Below, piece after piece: positions 18,842 through 28,929 of a stretch of 64,000 nucleotides of DNA (within the stretch, counting starts at the first letter, position 1; every line of letters begins with the position of its first letter). The DNA is taken from the NCBI GenBank assembly GCA_025363715.1, contig JANYLR010000031.1, positions 19,380-83,379 of the forward strand, written 5' to 3'. The DNA comes from Holophagaceae bacterium. GTDB lineage: Bacteria; Acidobacteriota; Holophagae; Holophagales; Holophagaceae. Under the pieces are notes generated by a model that was given only the letters and a program-made list of their open reading frames with translations, did not search any database and was not told the DNA's origin. A program made the translations under genes and the position numbers.

Positions 18842-18896
18842 GAGCGCCTGACAAAACCCCACGATGCCCCGCGAGGGGCACGAGGCGAGGTGGGAT

Positions 18897-19136
18897 CTAC
18901 TTGCTTCGGATCTGTCCCTCGGCATAGAAGCACTGCGGGTACCTGGCATACCTGCGCTCGAAGTTCTCCCAGGCCACCCGTTCCTCCCGTGCGAACTCCA
19001 CCAGCAGGGGGTCTGGGCCAGGTTCGAACCGGCCTTCGGTGGCCCAAGCGCTGGGCAGGACAGGGTGTGAGGTGTTCCAGAGCAGGTATCCGAGCAGGAA
19101 GAGGGTGAGGATGATTGCACTCGCGAGCAGCCACAT
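18897..19136 (-). CDS. Small membrane-anchored hypothetical protein
   Basis: N-terminal TM helix MWLLASAIILTLFLLGYLLW, hydrophilic C-terminus. Confidence 0.5.
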   Translation of the reverse strand: MWLLASAIILTLFLLGYLLWNTSHPVLPSAWATEGRFEPGPDPLLVEFAREERVAWENFERRYARYPQCFYAEGQIRSK

Positions 19137-19302
19137 CGGAACCCCCTCACAGAAATCTTTGGCGGACAGGTGTCAGGGAGACCGGTACCGGCAGCCCTCG
19201 GGTGGCTTAGCGGTTTCCGGGAATGAATTCTTGAGATTCAGGGCGCCCAAGGCTTCGCTTTTCGGAATGACACACGCAGCAGGGGGCTGGTTTGAGGGGG
19301 CC

Positions 19303-20763
19303 CTACTTCTGTCCCTCCAGGGAGACTTCCTTGGCGGTGAGGGCGGGGTCTGCGAAGGCGGCGGCATCCTTACCCCGGGCCTTGACGACGGTCTCCCCGA
19401 TGACGATGGCCGCGAAGAACTCGTCCACCGACATAGCTGGCCCATCCACGCCCGAAACATCCGATTTGCCCATGGCGCTGGCCGTGGCCATTCCGATGGA
19501 CTTGCCGAGGATGGTGAGCGTGTGGGCTCCCGAGTCCTTGGCGGTGACCACGCCCTGAAGGATGGGCCTCGCGTCATTGGTGGATTCCATGCGGGTGGCC
19601 ACCATGGAGATTCCATCCCGACCCAGCGTCCCCCGGACCTGCACCAACTGCCCGGCGGTGAGAGCAGCCAAGGTCACCCGCTGATCGGTCAGGGCATCCA
19701 CCTTGATCAGGACGCCGTTGACCTTGAAGCTTCCGGTTCCACCGGCGCCCACCACGGGTCCTGAGACGGCCCCCTGGAGGCGAATGTTGGCCCGGAAGGA
19801 GACCTTGCTGGCGGCCAGCGCGCCACTGACCCCGAGCACGCCCTCCACTTCCACCTTCACGCCCGCGACGAGATCATCGGGGACGCCCCCGCTCCAGGTG
19901 GTGCTGGGGCTGGTGGTCACGGAGATGCCGGCGACGATGAACTGGGTGGAACCGGTCGCCGAGGTGACGATGCCCTCAACCTCGGCTTCGCTCTGGGGCA
20001 AGCCCGGCAGCCGATCCTCGATGGAAATACTGGCGGCTTCGATGACGTTCCCGGCCTGGACGGGCTTCAGGGAGCGGACCTCCACGAAGGAACCATTCGC
20101 GAGCCCAATCGGAAGGGTCGCGCCCCCCAGCAGGTTCACGGTGTAGGTGTCCGAGGGACCCGCATCGGGCGAAAGCTTGAGGGTGAAACCCGTGGCGCCC
20201 AGTGCCGAGACCATCCCCTTGAGCTCGAAGTCATCGGCCACGCCGGCCTGGTTCTTCTCGATGCGCGTGGCTCTGAGTCCGCCCCGATCATCGGGGACGC
20301 CAGACACGCGCACCCGGTCATTCCCATGGATGGAGTCAAGCCGCGTGGTGTTGTCCTCGAACTCGGTGCTGTCATCCACGCGCACGGTCTGGCCACCCAC
20401 CGACAGGGTGGAAGTGCCCACGGATCCGACCTTCCCTTTGACCGCATCCTCGAACTCGATCTCGAGGGCCTCCCCGGTGTGGCCGTTGTGATGAGCCTTG
20501 ACCTTCACCACCATGCCCGGTTTCAACTCCGTTTCGGTTTTCTGCGCCTTTTCGACGAGGATGGTGGCCCCGACCGTCGACAGGGTGAGGTTGTTGACCT
20601 GGATCGACCCGGCCGCTTGGGCTGTGATGGCTCCGGTGGTGAACTTGACGGGAGCCGGGGGAGTCGGGGTCGGAGTGGACGAGCTGCTCCCGGAAGAGGA
20701 ACCCCCGCAGGCCGTCAGAACGAGGATGGCGAGGGCAGCGGTGAGTTGGACAGGTGCTTTCAT
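19303..20763 (-). CDS. DUF5666-like lipoprotein
   Basis: Lipobox ALAILVLTACGG; repeated short beta modules (VEVEGVLGVSGALAASKV, VQVRGTLGRDGISMVATRME). Confidence 0.7.
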   Translation of the reverse strand: MKAPVQLTAALAILVLTACGGSSSGSSSSTPTPTPPAPVKFTTGAITAQAAGSIQVNNLTLSTVGATILVEKAQKTETELKPGMVVKVKAHHNGHTGEALEIEFEDAVKGKVGSVGTSTLSVGGQTVRVDDSTEFEDNTTRLDSIHGNDRVRVSGVPDDRGGLRATRIEKNQAGVADDFELKGMVSALGATGFTLKLSPDAGPSDTYTVNLLGGATLPIGLANGSFVEVRSLKPVQAGNVIEAASISIEDRLPGLPQSEAEVEGIVTSATGSTQFIVAGISVTTSPSTTWSGGVPDDLVAGVKVEVEGVLGVSGALAASKVSFRANIRLQGAVSGPVVGAGGTGSFKVNGVLIKVDALTDQRVTLAALTAGQLVQVRGTLGRDGISMVATRMESTNDARPILQGVVTAKDSGAHTLTILGKSIGMATASAMGKSDVSGVDGPAMSVDEFFAAIVIGETVVKARGKDAAAFADPALTAKEVSLEGQK

Positions 20764-20975
20764 AGGGCCTCCTTGGCCGATAACCAACATGGATGTGGCG
20801 TGCTATCCAGGGTGGCTATCGCCAAGGTCTGGACCAGATCCGAAAATGAAAAGCCCGACCATCCGGTTCCCATGCATGGCGGTTCTGGTTAGCAGATTCG
20901 AAAATGCCAGGCCGATGGCGATAGGGGACCGATCGCCCATCCCTTAGTCCGCAGACCCGCTAAACTGAACCCCGC

Positions 20976-21052
20976 GCGCCCATAGCTCAGGTGGATAGAG
21001 CAGCAGCCTTCTAAGCTGCAGGTCGCTGGTTCGAGTCCAGCTGGGCGCACCA
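20976..21052 (+). tRNA. tRNA-Arg (TCT)
   Basis: GCGCCCA/TGGGCGC acceptor stem, anticodon loop CTTCTAA, T-arm CTGGTTCGAGTCCAG, encoded CCA. Confidence 0.95.
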
Positions 21053-21240
21053 GCCGTGGATCGACGCTCGTTCTGGACTCGAACCAGCGAGTGGGATTGT
21101 GGAGGCGCGACACAAAGTCGCGCCGGAGCAAGACCGGCAGGTGGTGAAGCCAGATGTTGTTCGAGTCCAACTGGGCGCACCAACCTTGGGTCGATGCTCG
21201 TTCTGGACTCGAACCAGCGAGTGGATGGCAGAGCAAGGAG
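21053..21240 (+). repeat. tRNA-associated repeat element downstream of tRNA-Arg
   Basis: Two inverted T-arm copies CTGGACTCGAACCAGCG, core GAGTGGGATTGTGGAGGCGC, and a second tRNA 3' end GTTCGAGTCCAACTGGGCGCACCA. Confidence 0.8.
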
Positions 21241-21654
21241 TACTGTCAGCTCGATGGAGGAGCTGGACCTATGAACCTTGGTCAAACCATTTCTCTGAAC
21301 GTTGGCCCGTGAAACCGTCACAAGTTGCCATCTCGAAGCGCTGTCCCCCCAGGCGAGGGAAAAATATTCCGGTTCGGACATCTATCTGTGAAACAGGAGT
21401 TTGTGCATCCTGTTGGTCATTAGACTAGTTCATATGGACTAATCAACTTGAGAATACAGAACAATTAGGTAGATTGGGGGCGCTTGCGCTCCCATGGGAG
21501 TTGCGTATGCTCTCAACTTACTTCGCAGAAAAATCTCGTTGGCAGCAAGAAGAATCACAAAGAAGGCCCACGGGATCAGGCGTGCCTGAACCCGCATTGT
21601 GAGGCTCGCCATCGAGGGTTCCGCGGCTCGCCCCAGATCGTTCCACTTTGAAGG

Positions 21655-24600
21655 ATGTGCCACATGAGGGACCTGAAGACTAGGTGGTATCCGGGCCTGC
21701 TCGGGATGGTCTTCGGCCTCTTGGCCCTATTGGGATGTGGGGGCAGCAAGGGCTCCTCCGGCGTCAATCAGTACTATGGGAATTACCATCCAACGGGTTG
21801 GATGACGATCCATGGCGGACAGGCGGTCGCAGGCGTGGACGCCTGCAAGAAGTGCCACGAAATCTCCCTGATCAAGGTGGGCGCGGGCGTTCCGACCTGC
21901 ATGACCACGGGGTGCCATCACCAGGGCACGCCGGGGTACGCGGACGCGGCCATCCACGGCCCGCTGGCCAAGTCGGCCAGGACCTCCCCGTCCGGTGGAG
22001 GACTGATCTCCTGCCAGATCTGTCATGGTGATGACTTCACCGGCGGCGCTTCCGTCAAGGCCTGCGCCGCCTGCCATGGCGTGAGTGCCCCGCATCCGCA
22101 CAAGCCCTGGCGCATCGCAGTCGGTTCCACCTGGACCCACGTCAACACCGACCCTTCCAATGCCGCCGCCTGTGCGCAGTGCCATTACCCCGGTTCGCCC
22201 AACAACCCGGCCCTGCATCCACTCACACCCGCCCCTGCGGGAACCCAGCCGGGCTGCTTCAACCTGACCCTCTGCCACGGTGCCAATGCGGCTCCGCATC
22301 CCGTGCCGTTCTTGGCCGGCATGACCGATTCCAAGCTGAACGGCCACTTCACGGTCACCGCCTCGGCCTTCGCCTCGGACTGCGCGACCTGTCACGCCTA
22401 CACCGGGGTCTCACCGACCACCTCCGCGCCCCTTTGCGAGGTCTGCCATCAATTGGCTGATCCCACGCTGCCCGGCACCCTTGCCGGAACCTGCCTCTCC
22501 TGTCATGCCGGAACCAGTGGTCTGCCGAAGGGGCCTGGTGGGACGGGCTTCCCCAGCATCGCCGGAGCCCATGCCAAGCACATGTCCCTGGCGACGGGGC
22601 TGACCTGCAATACCTGCCACGCCGGCAGCGGCAGCGGCACCGCCACCCACTATGACAATGCGAATGCCCGGATCTACGATCTCGCCGGTCCCGGCAGCGT
22701 GTCCGTGGATGCCCTGTACAAAGCGAAGACTGGCGGAACCCCGGCCTTCAACCTGTCCGCCCTGACCTGCTCCAACATCAGCTGCCACGGCGGCCAGGTG
22801 ACGCCCAGCTGGGAATTCGGCACGATCAACAGCAGCACCCAGTGCACGGCCTGCCACGCTGTGGCCAGCACGGCGGGAACGAGTACCCAGTACAACGATG
22901 CCTTTGGTCGCCACAGCCTCGGCTCGCACGATGCTACGAATTCCACGAATAATATCGCCTGCACCACCTGCCACAACATGGGCAACGGCTCACCCGGGGC
23001 CCTGGCCCACTTCAAGTACCTGAACACCACCGCCGTGGATGGCGCCGCGACGGGGACCCCCGTGGATCAGATGCCCAGCGGCACCATCGCCTTCAACCCA
23101 GCCATCGTCACGGGTGGCACCTATACGGTGACGAGCGCCTCCCAGGGTAGCGGCACCTGCGCCCTGACCTGCCACACCCACGTCCATACCAATGCCGTGA
23201 ACGATTGGACCTCCATCGGCGTGCCCCACCCCATCCCGTTCCTTACGGGTCAGCTGGACACCCAGGGCAATGGCCATCTGATCGCCACGGCCGCCATTTT
23301 CGCGGCGGACTGCAGCACTTGCCACGCCTATTCGGGAACCTCGCCGAACCCGGCGTCCCCCCTCTGCTCGGTCTGTCATCTCCTCGCCAATCCCACCGTG
23401 GTCGCCACGGGGACCGGGACCTGCCTGTCCTGCCATGTGGGTCCATCCGGTCTGCCGAAAGGACCTGCGGGTACCGTGTTCCCCAGCATCCCCGGGTCCC
23501 ACGCCAAGCACCTGAACCTGCCCACGACCTTGACCTGTAATACCTGCCATGCCGGCAGCGGCACGGGCACGGCCACCCATTACACGAATGCCAACACCCG
23601 GCTCGGGTCCATCTCGGGACCTGCCACCGTATCGATGGATGTTCTGTACAAGGCCAAGACTGGAGCCAATCCCACCTTCACCAGTGCCTCGCTCACCTGC
23701 TCCAACGTCAGCTGCCACGGCGGCCAGGCCACCCCCGGCTGGCAGGTCGGCACCCTCAATAGCGCCACCCAGTGCACAGCCTGCCACGGAGTGGCGAGCT
23801 CGGCTGGAACGAGCACCCAGTACAACGACGCCTTCGGCCGCCATAGCATCGGCACGCACAACGCTACGAACGCTGCCAATGCCATCGCCTGCACCACCTG
23901 CCACAACATGGCCAATGGTTCGGCGGGGGCCCTGGCCCACTTCAAGTACCTGAACACATCGGCCGTGGATGCGGTCGCCACGGGCCTGCCGGCGGACCAG
24001 ATGCCCAGCGGCACCATCGCCTTCAATCCGGCCATCGTCACGGGTGGCACCTACACGGTCACCAGCGCCACCCAGGGCAACGGTGGCTGTGCCCTGACCT
24101 GCCACACCCACATCCATGTCGCCACGGTGGAGACCTGGACCGCCAGCGGCGCGCCGCATGCCATACCGTTTCTATCGGGCCAGACAGACACCCAGGGCAA
24201 TGGCCACCTGAACGCCACCGCGGCCATCCTCACCGCCGACTGTGGCATCTGCCACGCCTACTCGGGCACCTCCCCCATGGCCGCGGCGCCGCTCTGCAAC
24301 GTCTGCCACAAGCTGGCCGACCCCACCGTCGCCGGTACCAATACGGGAACCTGCCTCTCCTGCCATGCCGGCACCAGTGGCATGCCGAAGGGACCGGGGG
24401 GGACGGCCTTCCCCAGCCTGGCGGGCGCTCACCTGAAGCACATGAACCTGGGCACCGTCCTGACCTGCGATACCTGCCACGCGGGCAGCGGCACCGGGAC
24501 CAACACCCACTACACCAATGCCAACGCGCGGATTGGAATCCCCCCGGGGCCAGCCCCCGTGGTGATCAGTGCCACCTTCAATGCCAAGAGCGGCAGCGCA

Positions 24601-27600
24601 ACCTTCACACCGGCCTCCCTGACCTGCTCCAGTGTGAGCTGCCATGGCGGCCAGGCGGCCCCCAGCTGGCAGACCGGCACCATCGCCAGCGCCACCCAGT
24701 GCACGGCCTGCCATGGCGTAGTCGCATCCGCCGCCACCACCACCCAGTTCAATGACGCCTTCGGCCGCCACAGCCTCGGCACTCACAACGCCACCAATGC
24801 GGCCAACGCTATCGCCTGCACCACCTGCCACAATATGGGTAATGGCTCACCCGGCGCCCTGGCCCACTTCAAGTACCTGAATACCCCGGCCGTGGATGCG
24901 GTTGCCACGGGCCTGCCCGCGGACCAGCTGCCCAGCGGCACCATCGCCTTCAACCCGGCCATCGTGACGGGGGCGGGGACCTATACGGTGACCAGCGCCA
25001 CCCAGGGCAACGGCGGCTGTGCCCTGACCTGCCATACCCACATCCACACCGCGGCCGTGAACGACTGGACCTCCATCGGCGTGCCCCATCCCATCCCCTT
25101 CCTGACCGGCCAGACCGACACCCAGGGCAACGGGCACCTGAACATCACGGCCGCCAAGTTCACCGCGGACTGCGCCAACTGCCACGCCTACTCAGGCGCG
25201 TCTCCCATCGCTTCGGCCCCCCTCTGCTCCGCCTGCCATGCCCTGGCCAACCCCACGGTGGTCGCGACAGGCACGGGCACCTGCCTGTCCTGCCATGCGG
25301 GTCCTTCCGGCCTGCCCAAGGGACCCACCGGTACCGTTTTCCCGAACATCGCCGGTTCCCACGCGAAGCACATGAACCTGGCCACGGCCACGACCTGCGA
25401 CGCCTGCCATGCCGGCAGCGGCAGCGGCACCGCCACCCACTACTCGAACGCCAATGCCCGGATCGGAACCCCAGTGGGGCCGGCCTCCGTCTCCATCGAC
25501 TTCCAGTACAAGGCCAAGACCGGCGGCAACCCCACCTTCACAGACGCCACGCTCACCTGCTCGAACGTGAGCTGTCACGGCGGCCAGGCGACCCCCGGCT
25601 GGCAGGTGGGCACCCTCAACAGCGCGACCCAGTGCACGGCCTGCCACGGGGTGGGCGCCTCGGCGGCGACTACCGCGCAATATAACGATGCCTTCGGCCG
25701 GCACAGCCTCGGGACGCACAACGCCACGAATGCCGCCAACGCCATCGCCTGCACCACCTGCCACAACATGGCCAATGGTTCACCGGGCGCCCTGGCCCAC
25801 TTCAAGTACCTCAATACCAGCGCCGTGGATGGCGTGTCCTCGGGCCTGCCCGCCGACCAAATGCCCAGCGGCACCATCGCTTTCAATCCCGCCATCGTCA
25901 CCGCCGGGACCTACACCGTGACGAGCGTGACCCAGGGCAACGGCGGCTGTGCCCTCACCTGCCACACCCATATCCACGTCGCCACCATTGATACCTGGAC
26001 AGCCTCTGGCGCGCCCCATCCCATCCCCTTCTACGCCGGCCAGACCGATACCCAGGGCAATGGCCACCTGACCGCCACCGCGGCCACCTTCAGCGCCGCC
26101 TGCACCACCTGTCATGCCTACACCGGGACGTCTCCGCTCATCACGGCGCCCCTCTGCTCTGTCTGCCACACCCTGGCCAACCCCACCCTGGTCGCCACGG
26201 GTGTCGGCACCTGCCTGTCCTGCCATGTGGGGGCCTCCGGTCTGCCGGCGGGACCCACGGGAGCCAGCTTCCCAAGCATCGCTGGGGCCCACCCTGTCCA
26301 CATGGGCCTGCCCACCACCCTGACCTGCAATAGCTGCCATGCCAACGTCGGCACGGGCACCACCACCCACTACAACAGTGCCAATGCCCGGGTCACCCCG
26401 CCGACGGGGCCCGTGGCCATGAGCATCGATGCGGCTTTCCAGGCCCAGAGCGGGAATCCGGTCGGCTTCAATGGCTCCTCCCTCACCTGCTCCAGTACCA
26501 GCTGCCACGGCGGCCTGGTCACCCCCAACTGGCAGACCGGCACCATCGCCGCCACCACGCAATGCACCCTCTGCCATGCCATCAACAACGGGACCACGCC
26601 TTCCCAGTACAACGACGCCATCGGGCGCCATGCCTGGGGCACCCACTCCACGGCGGGCAGCCTGGACTGCACCTTCTGCCATGACATGACACTGGCCACC
26701 GCCGGTGCCCAGAAGCACTTCGCAGAGCTGAATACCACGGCCGTCAGCAGCACCAACAAGCTGCCCAGCACCACCATCAAGTTCAAGCTCGGCAATGCCA
26801 CTTATCCCATCACCGGGGCCGCCACCTACACCATCAATGCGACCTTCCCCGAAGGGGATGGTGGCTGCGCCCTCACCTGCCACAGCCAGGTCCACACGGA
26901 CGCCAACAACCACTGGAACATGCCCAAGGGCTCCGGAGTGGCGCACCCGGTGCCGTTCTTGACTACGGACCTCAGCACCGGAGGGAATACCCACCAGACC
27001 CTCACCCTCGCCCAGTTCAATGGCGAATGCGCCACCTGTCACGACCTTGGCGGCGTCTCCAGCAAGACCGGTCCCACCTGCAACGTCTGCCACACCCTGG
27101 CGGATCCCACGGCCGTCACCACCGGGGCTGGCACCTGCCTGTCCTGCCATGTGGGCGCCGCCTTCAAGACCCAGGGTCCCACGGGTTCCGCATGGCCGAA
27201 CCTGCAGGGCGCCCACCCGACGCACCTCTCCCTGCTGACCTTCACCCGGGCCACGCCGCCTCTGCCGGCCACGATGACCGCTTCGGTATGCGAGGCCTGC
27301 CACGTGGGCTCGGTGCCCGGGGACTCGGCCAATACCCACTACAGCAATGCCAATAAGCGCCTGGCCAGTCCCAAACTGTCCGGCCCCGGCACAGTGTCTA
27401 TCGTTCCCACGTTCAATGCCCAGTCTGGAACGGCGGGAACCACGGTGAGCGCCTCCGCCTTCACCTGCTCCAACATCTCCTGCCATGGCGGACAGACCAC
27501 CCCCGGTTGGCAGAGCGGAACTCTCACACCGAATGCCACCACCTACTGCATCGCCTGCCACAAGATCGCTACGACGGCCACCCAGTACAACGACGCCACG

Positions 27601-27882
27601 GGCCGCCACAACAATCCGGGCGCCCACAACACCACCTGCGACTACTGCCACGACATGACCCAGGCCAAGCAGGGCGCCATCGATCACTGGAAGTACCTGG
27701 ATACCTCAGCCGTCCGCATCACCCCGGACCAGCTGTCCAGCGATACCATCAAGTTCGGTGGAGGCGCCCAGCCCGCGACCGGAGCACTCACTTACACCGT
27801 GAACGTCACCATCGGCCGAGGTGGCTGTGCCCTCAGTTGCCACGGGCAAGGCCATACTGCCAGTGGCAATATCTGGAATTGA
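21655..27882 (+). CDS. Very large multiheme c-type cytochrome lipoprotein (CxxCH/CxxxxCH repeat family)
   Basis: Lipobox-like GLLALLGCGG; by hand count about 40 CX2CH, 7 CX4CH, 6 CX3CH and 1 CX5CH motifs; six ~310-aa repeats. Confidence 0.93.
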   Translation: MCHMRDLKTRWYPGLLGMVFGLLALLGCGGSKGSSGVNQYYGNYHPTGWMTIHGGQAVAGVDACKKCHEISLIKVGAGVPTCMTTGCHHQGTPGYADAAIHGPLAKSARTSPSGGGLISCQICHGDDFTGGASVKACAACHGVSAPHPHKPWRIAVGSTWTHVNTDPSNAAACAQCHYPGSPNNPALHPLTPAPAGTQPGCFNLTLCHGANAAPHPVPFLAGMTDSKLNGHFTVTASAFASDCATCHAYTGVSPTTSAPLCEVCHQLADPTLPGTLAGTCLSCHAGTSGLPKGPGGTGFPSIAGAHAKHMSLATGLTCNTCHAGSGSGTATHYDNANARIYDLAGPGSVSVDALYKAKTGGTPAFNLSALTCSNISCHGGQVTPSWEFGTINSSTQCTACHAVASTAGTSTQYNDAFGRHSLGSHDATNSTNNIACTTCHNMGNGSPGALAHFKYLNTTAVDGAATGTPVDQMPSGTIAFNPAIVTGGTYTVTSASQGSGTCALTCHTHVHTNAVNDWTSIGVPHPIPFLTGQLDTQGNGHLIATAAIFAADCSTCHAYSGTSPNPASPLCSVCHLLANPTVVATGTGTCLSCHVGPSGLPKGPAGTVFPSIPGSHAKHLNLPTTLTCNTCHAGSGTGTATHYTNANTRLGSISGPATVSMDVLYKAKTGANPTFTSASLTCSNVSCHGGQATPGWQVGTLNSATQCTACHGVASSAGTSTQYNDAFGRHSIGTHNATNAANAIACTTCHNMANGSAGALAHFKYLNTSAVDAVATGLPADQMPSGTIAFNPAIVTGGTYTVTSATQGNGGCALTCHTHIHVATVETWTASGAPHAIPFLSGQTDTQGNGHLNATAAILTADCGICHAYSGTSPMAAAPLCNVCHKLADPTVAGTNTGTCLSCHAGTSGMPKGPGGTAFPSLAGAHLKHMNLGTVLTCDTCHAGSGTGTNTHYTNANARIGIPPGPAPVVISATFNAKSGSATFTPASLTCSSVSCHGGQAAPSWQTGTIASATQCTACHGVVASAATTTQFNDAFGRHSLGTHNATNAANAIACTTCHNMGNGSPGALAHFKYLNTPAVDAVATGLPADQLPSGTIAFNPAIVTGAGTYTVTSATQGNGGCALTCHTHIHTAAVNDWTSIGVPHPIPFLTGQTDTQGNGHLNITAAKFTADCANCHAYSGASPIASAPLCSACHALANPTVVATGTGTCLSCHAGPSGLPKGPTGTVFPNIAGSHAKHMNLATATTCDACHAGSGSGTATHYSNANARIGTPVGPASVSIDFQYKAKTGGNPTFTDATLTCSNVSCHGGQATPGWQVGTLNSATQCTACHGVGASAATTAQYNDAFGRHSLGTHNATNAANAIACTTCHNMANGSPGALAHFKYLNTSAVDGVSSGLPADQMPSGTIAFNPAIVTAGTYTVTSVTQGNGGCALTCHTHIHVATIDTWTASGAPHPIPFYAGQTDTQGNGHLTATAATFSAACTTCHAYTGTSPLITAPLCSVCHTLANPTLVATGVGTCLSCHVGASGLPAGPTGASFPSIAGAHPVHMGLPTTLTCNSCHANVGTGTTTHYNSANARVTPPTGPVAMSIDAAFQAQSGNPVGFNGSSLTCSSTSCHGGLVTPNWQTGTIAATTQCTLCHAINNGTTPSQYNDAIGRHAWGTHSTAGSLDCTFCHDMTLATAGAQKHFAELNTTAVSSTNKLPSTTIKFKLGNATYPITGAATYTINATFPEGDGGCALTCHSQVHTDANNHWNMPKGSGVAHPVPFLTTDLSTGGNTHQTLTLAQFNGECATCHDLGGVSSKTGPTCNVCHTLADPTAVTTGAGTCLSCHVGAAFKTQGPTGSAWPNLQGAHPTHLSLLTFTRATPPLPATMTASVCEACHVGSVPGDSANTHYSNANKRLASPKLSGPGTVSIVPTFNAQSGTAGTTVSASAFTCSNISCHGGQTTPGWQSGTLTPNATTYCIACHKIATTATQYNDATGRHNNPGAHNTTCDYCHDMTQAKQGAIDHWKYLDTSAVRITPDQLSSDTIKFGGGAQPATGALTYTVNVTIGRGGCALSCHGQGHTASGNIWN

Positions 27883-27916
27883 ACCAGTTCAATCATGACG
27901 ACCAACTGAATGGGTT

Positions 27917-27946
27917 GGCTGGCGAACCCAGGCGGGTTCGCTAGCC
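27917..27946. terminator. Hairpin after the cytochrome gene
   Basis: GGCTGGCGAACCC / GGGTTCGCTAGCC around AGGC; no obvious T-tract. Confidence 0.4.
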
Positions 27947-28031
27947 TGGGTAACGGGTCTGAGAGGCTCACTCGCTGCTATTCCTTGTGGAGAAGGTCAT
28001 GGGCACTCCTGCAGGTGCTGAATCCATGAAT

Positions 28032-28685
28032 TCAGTGGCACCCGCATCCACCCGAGAAATTGGGATCAAGCGCGGCGCGTATGCTCGAAACCCCTTCCTT
28101 GGCGATGAAGGCTGAAAGTCCCAAGGCGGCCACCGCGTCCGCCCACCACAGGGAAGGCGCGAGCAGGAAGACGAGGCTTCCGGCGAGCAGAACTGCGGAG
28201 AGCTGGATGCAGGCCAGACTGCAAGCCGCATCCCCCCTCAGTGTCCGGCTATCGAGGGCGCTGGCCGTTTGGCGTTTGGCCCGCCAGAGCCAGAACATGA
28301 AGCCAAGGCTGAGGGATGGAATGATGAGACCTGGAAGGGTCGTCACGGGGTGACGATGGCTGCCGAGTTGGAGGGCTGCGCCGATGGAGGCGCCAAGTGG
28401 CAGCCAAACGAACAGGATTCCGATGCTTAAGGTGGCCATTCGTTCTCGTCCCAGGCGGTTGGTGGCGCATTCGCCCGTGTCGCGCAAGCGCCACAGCACG
28501 ACCAGGGCAGATCCCACTTCGATGAAGCTGTCAGCACCAAATCCGAATAGTGCTATCGAGCCATCTGAAAGCCCGTACCCCATGGAGGCGAAGCCTTCTA
28601 CCAGGTTGTAGCCGATGGTGAAGTAGGCCAGGAATCGTGCATAGGCCAACCATTGGGATGGAGGAGCACCGGCTTCGGGCTTCAT
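28032..28685 (-). CDS. Cation efflux-like membrane transporter
   Basis: Multi-TM; YNLVEGFASMGYGLSDGSIALFGFGADSFIEVGSALVVLWR; C-terminal CGCH. Confidence 0.7.
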   Translation of the reverse strand: MKPEAGAPPSQWLAYARFLAYFTIGYNLVEGFASMGYGLSDGSIALFGFGADSFIEVGSALVVLWRLRDTGECATNRLGRERMATLSIGILFVWLPLGASIGAALQLGSHRHPVTTLPGLIIPSLSLGFMFWLWRAKRQTASALDSRTLRGDAACSLACIQLSAVLLAGSLVFLLAPSLWWADAVAALGLSAFIAKEGVSSIRAALDPNFSGGCGCH

Positions 28686-28687
28686 TT

Positions 28688-28921
28688 TTAAGCCTTCAAC
28701 AGACTGAGGATCTCGTCCGAGCTGGCCACCTTGCCCTGGAACTTGAGGTGGCCATCCAAGGCGAGCGCAGGGGTGCTGAGGATGCCCCGGGCGACCATGA
28801 CCGCATAATCCGATACCTTCACCATCTGGTGGTCTCCGCCGGACTGCTCTGCCGCAGGTTTTGCATGCTTTTCCAGGGTCTGACACTTAGCGCAACCGGG
28901 ACCGAAGACTTCGATGAGCAT
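28688..28921 (-). CDS. Thioredoxin-like small redox protein
   Basis: MLIEVFGPGCAKCQTLEKHAK ... GILSTPALALDG. Confidence 0.85.
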   Translation of the reverse strand: MLIEVFGPGCAKCQTLEKHAKPAAEQSGGDHQMVKVSDYAVMVARGILSTPALALDGHLKFQGKVASSDEILSLLKA

Positions 28922-28929
28922 GGGATCTC

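Noticed and set aside
21240-21654. Possible c-di-GMP (GEMM) or other riboswitch upstream of the cytochrome gene
   Set aside because: Searched by eye for a GEMM-type consensus and saw none; only a small GGGGGCGCTTGCGCTCCC hairpin.
25780-27687. 635-aa minus-strand ORF opposite the cytochrome, plus similar ones at 22990-24159 and 22411-22974
   Set aside because: Low-complexity Gly/Ala-rich shadow translations of the repeated cytochrome gene; the plus strand has convincing heme motifs.
22230-27850. Possible CRISPR array from strong periodic repeats
   Set aside because: Repeat unit is 930 bp and coding; no short repeats with unique spacers.
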